A DNA stretch of 64,000 nt from Candidatus Dormiibacterota bacterium (lineage in GTDB: Bacteria > Chloroflexota > Dormibacteria > CF-121), in contig DASZZN010000051.1 of the NCBI GenBank assembly GCA_035544955.1, positions 62,001-126,000 on the forward strand. The letters run 5' to 3'. Position 1 is the stretch's first letter. Each line of letters opens with the position of its first letter. A model generated the notes under the pieces. The model had not been told where the DNA came from. It saw only the letters and a list, made by a program, of their open reading frames with translations, and did not search any database. This document shows positions 9,848 to 18,221 of the stretch, in pieces. The translations under genes and the position numbers were made by a program.

Positions 9848-10242
9848 CTAGTTCGGAATCCAGAACAGACCTGTCACCACAAGAATCGCTGCGCTGATCA
9901 GACTGAGTGCGATAAAAATGATCGCTTCGTGTTTCGGCGGTAGTCCGAGGATGCGGGGCGCTGTCGCTCCTTGGCCATCGAGCTCGGGTGGAGCGTACCC
10001 GCCCGTTTCATGCCGATCCGCCAGAGCACGAGAGCGGCGCCGAGCAAAGGAAAAGCCAGGACGAAGCAGATGATCAGCGGGATGACGAGATGCCCATCGC
10101 GGTTCACGACAATCAACAACAGGAAGAGCGACGCAGCTACCTGGCTGGCGAGCGATGCGACGACGAACGCGGCCCCTCCCCATCCGTAGGGACCGGGCAC
10201 CGGCGGGAAGCGTCGGACCCGAGCCTCGCCCGTTGGAGTCAA
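9848..10242 (-). pseudogene. Small three-helix membrane protein gene split by an apparent frameshift
   Basis: Two overlapping frames together look like one protein. The upstream frame (TTG 10242) encodes about 80 residues with two hydrophobic helices (GGAAFVVASLASQVAASLF and LVIPLIICFVLAFPLLGAAL), then runs on to a stop at 9898. The downstream frame supplies a third helix (IIFIALSLISAAILVVTG) and stops at 9848. A one-base slip near the four-G run at 9955-9958 (plus strand) would join them. It could be a decayed gene, a sequence error or programmed frameshifting. The function is not recognised. Confidence 0.5.
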
Positions 10243-10286
10243 TCTAAGATTTCATGGCTGCCTCACGCCAGGGGTATAACTGTCTT

Positions 10287-10775
10287 ATGGCACAGCAGGA
10301 TCAAGACCCCAACGACGACCTCGATACGCAGGGCATCCCCGATCTCGACGCGGCACCCGGTCCACGGGGCCGTGCACGTACCGCGGACCTATCCGAAGAC
10401 GAAGACCTCGATTCCGAGGGTCAACCCGACTTGATAGGCGCGCTGCACCAGAAGGAGATCACCGGCGACGCCCAGGAAGGCGAGGTTCCGCCGCGCGATT
10501 ACAAGCAGGCGCCGGACGACTATTTTCACCAGGACACGTTGGATGAGCGGCTACGGGAAGAAGTTCCCGATCGCATTCGTCCGGACGCGCAAGAGGTTCG
10601 GCTCATCGACGACGAGTCGGAAGACGATGGCGGTGAACTGCGGTCCGAATTGGGTGACGAAGGCGGTTATCCCAGCGCCGAGGACGCGGCCATGCACGTG
10701 GTCGACGAGGCTCCGGGCGCAGTCAATCGCAAGATCGACAGCTACACCGGCGACCCGGTCGAAGAGCTCGAGTAG
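10287..10775 (+). CDS. DUF5709-like acidic protein
   Basis: A strongly acidic, probably disordered cytoplasmic protein of 162 residues. The stretch around DDYFHQDTLDERLREE and the C-terminal SAEDAAMHVVDEAPG resemble DUF5709 proteins of actinobacteria and relatives, whose function is unknown. The ATG at 10287 is preferred over 10254 because the acidic conserved part starts there and GGGG lies upstream. Neighbours give no functional hint. Confidence 0.6.
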   Translation: MAQQDQDPNDDLDTQGIPDLDAAPGPRGRARTADLSEDEDLDSEGQPDLIGALHQKEITGDAQEGEVPPRDYKQAPDDYFHQDTLDERLREEVPDRIRPDAQEVRLIDDESEDDGGELRSELGDEGGYPSAEDAAMHVVDEAPGAVNRKIDSYTGDPVEELE

Positions 10776-10779
10776 CCCA

Positions 10780-11868
10780 TTACGCCATCGGTAACGTCTC
10801 GGCGTCCGCGAGCCGAGGCATAGCGGGATGGACCGCAAGGTAACTGAGCAGGACGCCAATTGCTCCTGACACGGCGATCGATCCGAGCCAGAGCGTGATC
10901 GGCCAGCTCACTCCGCGCGTGAGCTCCAGGAAAAGAAGGTAGAGCGAGCTCACGCCGACTGGGCCAAGGAATGAAGCAATCCGAAGAGCGGTAACCCGCT
11001 GAGGTCCCGGCCTGAGCCACATCATCACCAGGTCAGCCAGCAGTCCGCCTATGATCGCGACCGGGATGAGGTCGAAGTGCTGCTCCAGCGATCCCAACAG
11101 GGCGCCGTTCAACCCGACAAGGAGCGTGATGCTGCCAAACGGCAGCGTGAATCGACTAAGCAAGTAGAGCACGACGCCGGTCAGCAGGGCCGTCTGCACC
11201 ATGATCCCCAGGACGCCAAGTTCCTGTAGGTAACGAGTCGTGGTGGGGATCGCAGCCTGGGCGACCGCCCAGGTGTTGACCAGCGGTTGGTCGAACTGGT
11301 CGAAAAAAGTGAACATCGACAGCAGGAGGCTGGCCGAGATCACCGCCGTCAAGGGAGCTTGGGTCCCCGGCCGCCGCCAGGCCGCGCGCAATGGTCCGGT
11401 GACGATCAGCCCAAGCGCCAGCATCAGGAGAAGGTGTGGTGGGCTGATGAGGGCCGCGAGACTGACCTCGATGCCGAACTTGAGATGCCAGAACATGTCA
11501 ATCACGCCGCCGATGCCAAACAGGACGCAGCCCAGCAGCGAGAGGCCGTAGCCCGCCGGCAGCACCTGACCAGGGCGATGTTCGCGGGCCTGGTTTCGGA
11601 GCGCGCTCAGGGCGAGGAAGATCAGGATGGCGAACATCCCTGAATACAGCACAGCGTGCCAGGGCGTAAAGAAGGTCTCGAGCCTCGCCAGGTGCCGATG
11701 AGCCCAGGAGTCAAGGTAGGCGCCCCCCATCAACCAGGTACAGAGGCCGACCATCATCCATTCGAACCGCCGCGTAGCCGGAATTGATCCCCGGTCTCGG
11801 ATCAGCTCCCTTGCCGCCGCCATCTCCGTCCTTGCCAGCTCGCGAGCTCGCACCACCACCACCACCAC
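10780..11868 (-). CDS. Multi-spanning membrane protein of unknown function
   Basis: About nine hydrophobic segments over 362 residues make this an integral membrane protein. Notable conserved-looking polar spots are YLDSWAH, FFTPWHAVLYSG, DMFWHLKFGIE and SPPHLLLML, which put several histidines near membrane faces. I cannot assign a family. It begins in a run of six GTG triplets after GAAGAGG, so the exact start is ambiguous. It lies 15 nt downstream of the LuxR-type regulator and is probably co-transcribed with it. Confidence 0.7.
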   Translation of the reverse strand: MVVVVVRARELARTEMAAARELIRDRGSIPATRRFEWMMVGLCTWLMGGAYLDSWAHRHLARLETFFTPWHAVLYSGMFAILIFLALSALRNQAREHRPGQVLPAGYGLSLLGCVLFGIGGVIDMFWHLKFGIEVSLAALISPPHLLLMLALGLIVTGPLRAAWRRPGTQAPLTAVISASLLLSMFTFFDQFDQPLVNTWAVAQAAIPTTTRYLQELGVLGIMVQTALLTGVVLYLLSRFTLPFGSITLLVGLNGALLGSLEQHFDLIPVAIIGGLLADLVMMWLRPGPQRVTALRIASFLGPVGVSSLYLLFLELTRGVSWPITLWLGSIAVSGAIGVLLSYLAVHPAMPRLADAETLPMA

Positions 11869-11883
11869 CCTCTTCGATGGGAT

Positions 11884-14736
11884 CTACCGTCTCGCCTGTG
11901 CATGTCTCGGTAACGGAGGGGCCGCCGAAGACGTAACGGCCGTGGCGCTTCCGTTCTGAGGTGGCGACGCGTCTCGCTGGCGCGCCAGCGCGATCAGCTC
12001 TCGCTGTGAGTTGATCCCGAGCTTGCGATAAATGTGCTGAAGGTGAGTCTCGATCGTGTTGAGGCTGACCACGAGCTGCTCGGCAATCCGTTGCGGTTTG
12101 ACTCCTCGCTCGGCGAGGTTACAGACCCGAAGCTCCGCGGGCGTCAGCGCATCGGGATCGACCACTCGATGCTTCAAGCGGCCATGAGCCAGCTTCAGCT
12201 CGTCGCCCGCCTTCTTCGCCAGCGCCTCAGCCCCGCATCCCTCAGCCAATTCGTAGGCCCGTTTCAATAGCGGTCGGGCCGCCCGATCCTGCCCTGACTT
12301 TCGCAATAGAGCACCGAGCCGGTGCCGAATTCTAGCCTCGAGTAGCAGCATCCCACTTCCCGTCGCGAGCACGATTGACTCGTCGAGCAGGTGTTTCGTA
12401 GCCTCAAGGTCACCATCGATTTGCGCCAACGCGGCCCGGGCCCCAAGCGCAACGATTCGCGGGAATCGGCACGGCAGGCGTTCGGCCATCGAGTCGAGTG
12501 ACGCCAGAATGGTCTGGGCATCTTCGATCCGCCCGCCATAGAGGTATGCGGTGATAGCGTCGCCGGACCAGGGAACGACGCATGGCTCCAGGATTTGTAA
12601 CTGAGTGGCCAGGGCTCGCAGGCGGTCGAACAGGGCGCAGGCGTCCGCCGTCCGCCTGGCGTGCATGGCCAGCACCGCCACCATGTGCAGGAGCCACACG
12701 CGACCCGCCGAGTACTCGTTCGGGTCGGCAAGCGAAGCCGCCCGTCGACACCATTCCGCACACTCCTCCATCTGGCCCATCTCGTTCAGTGTGTAGGCGT
12801 GGATGATGGCCGCCCAGAAGGCCCGCTCCGGCGCGAGGTCCGAGAGCAGCGTTGCCCGGTCGGCGAGTAGAAGCGCCTCCCGGAGCTTGCCCATTCGAAG
12901 GCACGTGTCGCCATGCATGACGGCCACGGTCGCGATTGCCACCGGGAGGCCGATGCGCTCGGCGGCGCCCATCCCGATCTCGTACGCGCGGGTCGCCTCG
13001 CCGAACCGTTCCGTCCACTTCGCCAGGTTTCCGTAGGTTCCCAGCGTTCCCCAACTCCAGGCGAAGTCGGTCGTGTCGGCCTCAGGATTGGCCAATGCTT
13101 CGGCAACAGCGCTGTCGATGACTGCGATCCCGGTTGGGTCACCGCCGACAAATGTGCTGAAGGCCCAGGCGGTGTCGGCACGAAATCGGAGCCTCGGCGA
13201 GCTACCGATCGCAAGCTCGCGAGCCTGTTCCAGCAAGGGCGTGGCCATAGCGGGACCTCCGCTGGGCCATGAGATAAACGCCTCGTCGAGCAGTGCCCGA
13301 ACGGCTTCCGATTTGTCTGACGGCAGCGCGCCGGCGACCGCCGTTCGGAAGGCTTCGCCAGCTTCCTGGACGGCGCCCCGGATGAACAGGGCGCGTCCGA
13401 GCATGCGCTGGGCGGCGCTGCGTAGTTGGTCAGTCAGGTCGGGAACAGCGAGGACACGCCGAAACGTCACGATGGCGCCTCGCCCGTCGCCGCTGTCGAG
13501 TTGGACCTCGCCGAGATCCATCAACAGGTCGGCAGCGGCTCGGGTACCCGCCACCTCGACGGCCGCCGACAACCGTTGTCTGGCGCGGGCGATCGCACCC
13601 TCGCGCATGGCGCTTCGACCTGCCTGCGCCAGGACCGCCACGCCGTCAGGGTCACCGATTAGACCCGCACGGGCCGCGTGTTCGGCCGCCTCCGACGGCT
13701 CGGCTCCCGCCGCTAGAAGCAGGCGGAAGGCACGGGCATGCCATCGCCCTCGCATCGGTGGCGGGATCTCGTCGTACACGACTTGCCGGAGCATGGGATG
13801 CGCGAACTGGGCCCAGCCGGGCGCATCGGCTTTGAACAGCCCTCCGCGATAGAGCCCTTCGAGCGCCAGATCGCCCTCGCCGGGCAGGAGCTCCGCCATC
13901 GCCGTCGCGATCGTGGGGCGGAACCGGCTTCCCAGAACGCCCGCCGCCTGCGCGTAGCGCTTTTCCCCGGCCGACACCCCCGTGAACCGCGCGCGCAGGA
14001 GCCCGCTTTTTATGGTCGCAACGTGGCCATCGGATCCAGCGAGGTTCTCACCGCGCCGGACACTCATGACCACCTGCTCGAGTAGAAGCGGGTTTCCCCC
14101 CGCCAGTCTGGCGGCGCGCCGGGCCGAGGATCGCGAGATCCTGCCGCGAGCCCGATCTGCCAACATTTCCACTGCGCCGGCGTCGCTCAGCGGCAACAAG
14201 CGTTCCATGATCGCGTCACCGTCGTTGGCAAGCGGCCGGACCGTATCGAGAGCCGTCTCAGGCCACGGTCGAAGGGTTCCAATGAGAGCGATTGGCAGAT
14301 TGCCGATCCTGTGGCAGAGATAAGAGAGCAGTGCCAGCGAGTCATCGTCCGCCCAGTGGAGGTCATCAAGGAGCATCAGCGTTGGTGAGGGAAGTCCCTC
14401 GAGGAACTGGAGGGCGGCGTACAGCCGCGCCGCACGAGCTTGAAGCGCAGATCGTCGGGCGCTGGTGGTGTCATCAGGATTGCGAAACCCGAGTCCCCGG
14501 AGTGCCTGGTCGATGATGCCGAACGGGAGGCTCGATTCGGCCGCGTCGCCGCGTCCGATGCTGACCTGGAACTGACCTCGAGCGACCGTCTGGGCTCGGT
14601 CGATCATCGTGGTCTTTCCAAGGCCCGCTTCTCCGACGATAAAGAGGCTCCGTCCTCGTCCCTCGCGGGCCTCGGACAGCAGTCGCTCGATCGCCCCAAG
14701 TGTCCCGTCGCGCTCCCAGATTTGTGCCTGGGGCAT
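11884..14736 (-). CDS. LuxR-family ATP-binding transcriptional regulator (LAL/MalT type)
   Basis: A 950-residue STAND-class regulator. The N-terminal AAA-like domain has Walker A GEAGLGKTT (about 37-45) and Walker B LMLLDDLHWADDDS (about 120-133). A long helical repeat region, TPR-like, spans roughly 300-860. A C-terminal LuxR helix-turn-helix contains LTPAELRVCNLAERGVKPQRI and ETHLQHIYRKLGI. Proteins of this class activate transcription on binding a small molecule and ATP. ATG start after GGGAGGG. The divergent intergenic region carries a perfect inverted repeat that may be its operator. The ligand is unknown. Confidence 0.92.
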   Translation of the reverse strand: MPQAQIWERDGTLGAIERLLSEAREGRGRSLFIVGEAGLGKTTMIDRAQTVARGQFQVSIGRGDAAESSLPFGIIDQALRGLGFRNPDDTTSARRSALQARAARLYAALQFLEGLPSPTLMLLDDLHWADDDSLALLSYLCHRIGNLPIALIGTLRPWPETALDTVRPLANDGDAIMERLLPLSDAGAVEMLADRARGRISRSSARRAARLAGGNPLLLEQVVMSVRRGENLAGSDGHVATIKSGLLRARFTGVSAGEKRYAQAAGVLGSRFRPTIATAMAELLPGEGDLALEGLYRGGLFKADAPGWAQFAHPMLRQVVYDEIPPPMRGRWHARAFRLLLAAGAEPSEAAEHAARAGLIGDPDGVAVLAQAGRSAMREGAIARARQRLSAAVEVAGTRAAADLLMDLGEVQLDSGDGRGAIVTFRRVLAVPDLTDQLRSAAQRMLGRALFIRGAVQEAGEAFRTAVAGALPSDKSEAVRALLDEAFISWPSGGPAMATPLLEQARELAIGSSPRLRFRADTAWAFSTFVGGDPTGIAVIDSAVAEALANPEADTTDFAWSWGTLGTYGNLAKWTERFGEATRAYEIGMGAAERIGLPVAIATVAVMHGDTCLRMGKLREALLLADRATLLSDLAPERAFWAAIIHAYTLNEMGQMEECAEWCRRAASLADPNEYSAGRVWLLHMVAVLAMHARRTADACALFDRLRALATQLQILEPCVVPWSGDAITAYLYGGRIEDAQTILASLDSMAERLPCRFPRIVALGARAALAQIDGDLEATKHLLDESIVLATGSGMLLLEARIRHRLGALLRKSGQDRAARPLLKRAYELAEGCGAEALAKKAGDELKLAHGRLKHRVVDPDALTPAELRVCNLAERGVKPQRIAEQLVVSLNTIETHLQHIYRKLGINSQRELIALARQRDASPPQNGSATAVTSSAAPPLPRHAQARR

Positions 14737-14762
14737 GCCCTCCCTCCCCCAGCAATCCTAAA

Positions 14763-14814
14763 CCCTCAGTAACTTTCCCGCTGGGGCGCTTAACCGTCAG
14801 TAGTTCTACTGACG
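14763..14814. promoter_or_regulatory. Inverted-repeat operator candidate between divergent genes
   Basis: A perfect 20-bp inverted repeat with 9-bp arms and a TT centre (CGTCAGTAG / CTACTGACG) lies at 14795-14814. A related half-site, CCTCAGTAACT, lies 31 bp upstream (14764-14774), about three helical turns away on the same face. It sits between the LAL regulator and the membrane protein gene at 14881, as expected for a shared operator. No T-run follows, so a terminator is unlikely. Confidence 0.55.
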
Positions 14815-14880
14815 ACGCCGAGAGAAAGGGTCCGTAGTGTGGACCCGTTGCTGGCAGGTCTTTTTCAAGGAGGTAGAGCA

Positions 14881-15591
14881 ATGGCGATCGACACGGAAAT
14901 TGAAGAAGTCGCGGGACTACGACCCGAACCGAATGGCGCCGGCGCCTCGCCGCCCGAGGCTGTTCAGGTGGTGACGCCAGCCGTGGCGCCAGAGGGCGCC
15001 GCTGATCACGCGGTTTCCGAGAAACCGCTTCGCGCGCAACGTCGCCGCGGCTGGGTTCCGCCCGTCGCCATCGGAGTGGCCGCCCTGATCGTCTCCGGCA
15101 CGCTCACCGGATTCCTGTGGTCGACGATTGGTCAGCGTGACACCGCCCAGCATCAACTCGCTGTGACTCAGGCGACGCTGACGACCACCCGCGACCAGCT
15201 CACCGCCGCGCATGCAGATGCCGCGAGGCAGAAGATGACGTCTGACTACATCACGTTCGTCGCCGTCAACAACGGACGGGCTTTGACCAATTACCAAACC
15301 ATGGCAGCCTGCGCCTCGTTCGGACCCTGCCGAACTGCAGCCCAGCAAACTCTGACCGACCTACAGGCGTTCCAAACCCAGCGTGCCGCTGCAAACGTGC
15401 CGCCAGCGCTGTCAAACGCCGATGGCGAGCTGCGCGACGGGCTCAGCGCAGCAATCGCAGCGCTCCAGGAATTCATCACCGGGGCGGACAACGACGACGT
15501 CAACAAAGTTAAAGACGGCGCTCATAAGCTGGACGCGGCCTTCCTCACGATCGGCAAGGCCGAGGCCGATCTCGGGACCGCTTCGAGCTAG
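14881..15591 (+). CDS. Hypothetical single-pass membrane protein
   Basis: A 236-residue protein not matching a family I know. It has an acidic/Pro-rich cytoplasmic N-terminus of about 60 residues, one membrane helix (about 63-83, VAIGVAALIVSGTLTGFLW), a short coiled segment (QHQLAVTQATLTTTRDQL) and a helical external domain with two cysteines in MAACASFGPC that could form a disulphide. An AAGGAGG six nt before ATG 14881 fixes the start. The protease gene follows within 10 nt, suggesting one operon divergent from the LAL regulator. Confidence 0.75.
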   Translation: MAIDTEIEEVAGLRPEPNGAGASPPEAVQVVTPAVAPEGAADHAVSEKPLRAQRRRGWVPPVAIGVAALIVSGTLTGFLWSTIGQRDTAQHQLAVTQATLTTTRDQLTAAHADAARQKMTSDYITFVAVNNGRALTNYQTMAACASFGPCRTAAQQTLTDLQAFQTQRAAANVPPALSNADGELRDGLSAAIAALQEFITGADNDDVNKVKDGAHKLDAAFLTIGKAEADLGTASS

Positions 15592-15597
15592 TCGCAC

Positions 15598-16434
15598 GTG
15601 CAGGACTCGATTCGGAATCAGGCGCACAGAGCAAGCATCCGGGTGACACGCGTGCTCCACCCGGATGCTCACGGCTCGGCGCCATGCCGCTTGAGGAGGC
15701 TTTTCCTTGTGAGCCTGGGGGGCCTGCTGCTCCTTTGTGCGCCCCTGACGAGCCTTGGCTTAGCCGTCCAAGAACAACACGTCGAAGCTGGCAGATCATC
15801 CGCCGACCGTCGCTCGATCTTCGAGCTACAAGCCCGGGTCCGATCCCTGGAGGCGCAGATGCGCACACAAGCCGATTGGGGCGCGATCGCGCGCGCTGTT
15901 CAGCCGTCGATCTTCACGGTAGCGACTGACCACGGGCTGGGCTCGGGATGGGTGGCTCGGTCAGGTGTGGGGGGATCGGATGTTGTGACCAACTTCCACG
16001 TCGTCGCCGAAGCCTTCAACGCCGGCGACGCCGCTGTCCACTTGCGGCAGGGTGACCTGACGATCGACGGCAGCATCACGCAGGTGCGGCCAGGCGATGA
16101 CCTTGCCATCATCCATATTGCCGAACGGTTTCCAGCCCTTCAGGTCGCGATTGGGAGGCCACAGCTCGGCGACACCGTGATGGCCGTCGGCTCGCCCCTC
16201 GGCCTGGGCGGCAGTGTCTCGCTTGGGGTAGTTTCTGGATTTCGCAGCCTGGACGGTGCCGACTACATTCAGTTCTCCGCCGCGATAAGCCCCGGCAACA
16301 GCGGGGGTCCGCTTCTGGACAGCCATGGCTCGGTCGTAGCGGTTTCGGCAGCCAAGCTCCTCGGGACGGGTGTCGAAGCCCTATCTCTAGCCATCCCGGT
16401 ACAAACCGTTTGCACCGTGGTCGGGTGCAAGTAG
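15598..16434 (+). CDS. HtrA-like trypsin-family serine protease, no PDZ domain
   Basis: Membrane-anchored or secreted S1C-type protease, 278 residues. A hydrophobic signal or anchor (about 35-57, LFLVSLGGLLLLCAPL) and a short coiled coil precede the protease domain. The catalytic triad is visible: His in VTNFHVV, Asp in GDDLAII and Ser in SPGNSGGPLL. The C-terminus ends with the protease fold, so the regulatory PDZ domains of DegP/HtrA are absent. GTG 15598 is the likely start. It is co-directional with the upstream membrane protein and may act with it in envelope stress. Confidence 0.85.
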   Translation: MQDSIRNQAHRASIRVTRVLHPDAHGSAPCRLRRLFLVSLGGLLLLCAPLTSLGLAVQEQHVEAGRSSADRRSIFELQARVRSLEAQMRTQADWGAIARAVQPSIFTVATDHGLGSGWVARSGVGGSDVVTNFHVVAEAFNAGDAAVHLRQGDLTIDGSITQVRPGDDLAIIHIAERFPALQVAIGRPQLGDTVMAVGSPLGLGGSVSLGVVSGFRSLDGADYIQFSAAISPGNSGGPLLDSHGSVVAVSAAKLLGTGVEALSLAIPVQTVCTVVGCK

Positions 16435-16545
16435 TCCACCGCTAGTAGCGCCCGTATTCGTCCTTGAGCTGGGAACTAGATCCTTCCCCCAACCTCCCAC
16501 AAGGCGCGGATAACGACGCCGCGGCGGAACTCGCTCCTCGCGTGA

Positions 16546-16698
16546 TCAATAACCGCCAGGCGAGCTGGCGTTGGGCGACGAGCTAGTGCCCGACCCGGAG
16601 TTGCTCGATCCGCAACCCGCGGACACGAGGCCAACTACCGTGGCCACGACGACGATCGCCAGCTTCCAAAAAACGGTTCTCGGACGCCGATGTGCCAT
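16546..16698 (-). CDS. Small putative lipoprotein
   Basis: A 50-residue ORF: basic start MAHRRPRT, hydrophobic segment, lipobox VSAGC at about residues 27-31, then a Gly/Ser/Asn tail. ATG 16698 lies 7 nt after the methyltransferase stop, so the two are likely one operon. Function unknown; the upstream in-frame extension overlapping the methyltransferase is not believable. Confidence 0.5.
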   Translation of the reverse strand: MAHRRPRTVFWKLAIVVVATVVGLVSAGCGSSNSGSGTSSSPNASSPGGY

Positions 16699-16705
16699 CA
16701 GATGG

Positions 16706-17815
16706 CTACTGTAGCAAGCGGTAGAAGCGCCAGAAATCGTGCTTGATGGGCAAGATCTCGACGCCGGAGAACCCCGCGTCTGCGGCGTAGCGACGCAGCG
16801 TCTCGGGACGCATGACCGTGCCGGTTCCGAGCGCTGGCGGATCAACTCTGCCGACGGGCAGGCAATGTAAAACGCTCCACCCATACATGAAGCGCTCGAG
16901 CTCGTCCCCAGGGGCGGTGAACGCCTCGGCCACGCGCTCGTCGGCTACCAGCACCGCGCCGCCAGGCGCGACCAACGCGCGCATCGCCCGCAGAGCGGCG
17001 ACAGGGTTCGACATGTCGTGGATGGTCTCGAAGGCCGTGACGAGGTCGTATGAGGCCGCCCTGCCGGGGGCGGCTGCATCGCGGAGCTCGAACCTTACGC
17101 GGTCGTCGACCACTGCGTTCATCGCATTCTCCCGAGCAGCAGTGATCGATGGCTCGTCGAGATCGAAGCCATCGACCCGGACCTTTGGGTAGGCTTTCGC
17201 GATCGCGATGCTGGACCAACCGGTTCCGCAACCGACGTCAGCCACTTTTGCCGGCGGCTCCGCGCGCAAGCGGCGATCCACATCAGGCATGGCAGGCAGC
17301 CAGTCGGCACCGAGCTGATTCAAGAACATCGGCCGGTTCAGCGAGGCGATGGAGTTGCGGAATTCTGGCCCATAGTCGATGTAGGGGACCCCACCGCCTC
17401 CGCGGTAGGCCGTCAGCAGGGCAGGCAGCGTGCCGACCACTCCGGGAATTGCCCAGGCGATGGGCAGCAGGTAGTTGAGGCTGTCGGGATTCAACAGCAC
17501 CTCGCTGTGGCCGGGAGCCAGGCCGTACTCGCGTTTGGCGCCGTCGGTGTTGTCCGTCGTGACCGCGATCAGCCCAGCAACTGCCTGCTGCTCGAGCCAC
17601 TCCCGCGCATACCTTTCATGAATGCCCGCTGACCGTGCCAGCTCGCCTGCCGTCGACGGACCGTCCTTCGCGATGGCCCGGTACAATCCAAGCCGGTCGC
17701 CAATGTAGATGCTGAGCATCTCCAGCACGGCGATGCCCCCGTGAAACAGGCGCTCGACCAGTGCGCCGCGTTGCGCCTCATCCTGCTTATTGAGCGCCGA
17801 TGCGGTGATACTCAA
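16706..17815 (-). CDS. SAM-dependent methyltransferase with N-terminal winged helix
   Basis: A 369-residue class I methyltransferase resembling the mycobacterial Rv2258c type. The N-terminal helical/winged-helix part (about 15-90) contains SAGIHERYAREWLEQQ. The Rossmann domain has motif I VADVGCGTGWSS (about residue 190), an acidic DGFDLDEPS after beta-2, and YDLVTAFETIHDMSNP as motif IV. TTG start at 17815 after a GGAGGGTGAGGG purine tract. The substrate is unknown; natural-product or small-molecule O-methylation is only a guess. Confidence 0.85.
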   Translation of the reverse strand: MSITASALNKQDEAQRGALVERLFHGGIAVLEMLSIYIGDRLGLYRAIAKDGPSTAGELARSAGIHERYAREWLEQQAVAGLIAVTTDNTDGAKREYGLAPGHSEVLLNPDSLNYLLPIAWAIPGVVGTLPALLTAYRGGGGVPYIDYGPEFRNSIASLNRPMFLNQLGADWLPAMPDVDRRLRAEPPAKVADVGCGTGWSSIAIAKAYPKVRVDGFDLDEPSITAARENAMNAVVDDRVRFELRDAAAPGRAASYDLVTAFETIHDMSNPVAALRAMRALVAPGGAVLVADERVAEAFTAPGDELERFMYGWSVLHCLPVGRVDPPALGTGTVMRPETLRRYAADAGFSGVEILPIKHDFWRFYRLLQ

Positions 17816-17880
17816 GCCCTCACCCTCCCCCGGAAATGGCTCTCACGGGTTGTCCCCTCTCCCGGCATCGATCATCTGAC

Positions 17881-18081
17881 CTAGGGCGACTTCGACGGTG
17901 ACGCCGGCACCGATGCCGCTACCGATGGCGATGCCGTCGTCTGCGTCGTGCCGCTCCCCGTGCTGAAAAAGCCGAACGGATGGACGAGGAACAGAAACCC
18001 CAGCACCAACACGATTACGACGATCGCAAAGATGGCGACCACCGCGGTGTTCGATCCGCCATCGCCTTGTGTATTAGCCAT
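17881..18081 (-). CDS. Small single-pass membrane protein
   Basis: A 66-residue protein with a short hydrophilic N-terminus, one strong membrane helix (about 13-35, rich in Val/Ile/Leu) and a Ser/Thr/Pro tail outside. GAGGAGGT six nt upstream of ATG 18081 supports translation. No family recognised. Confidence 0.6.
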   Translation of the reverse strand: MANTQGDGGSNTAVVAIFAIVVIVLVLGFLFLVHPFGFFSTGSGTTQTTASPSVAASVPASPSKSP

Positions 18082-18221
18082 ACGTTTACCTCCTCGAATG
18101 CAATAAGGCTCTCAAGCTCCCATTAATGACACAGCTGCCGATCGTCCAACCGACGGTAGGGCACTCACATATTGAAACACGGGGCGCTTTGCCTTGGAAG
18201 GCGGCTGAGCTCGAGCTCGAC

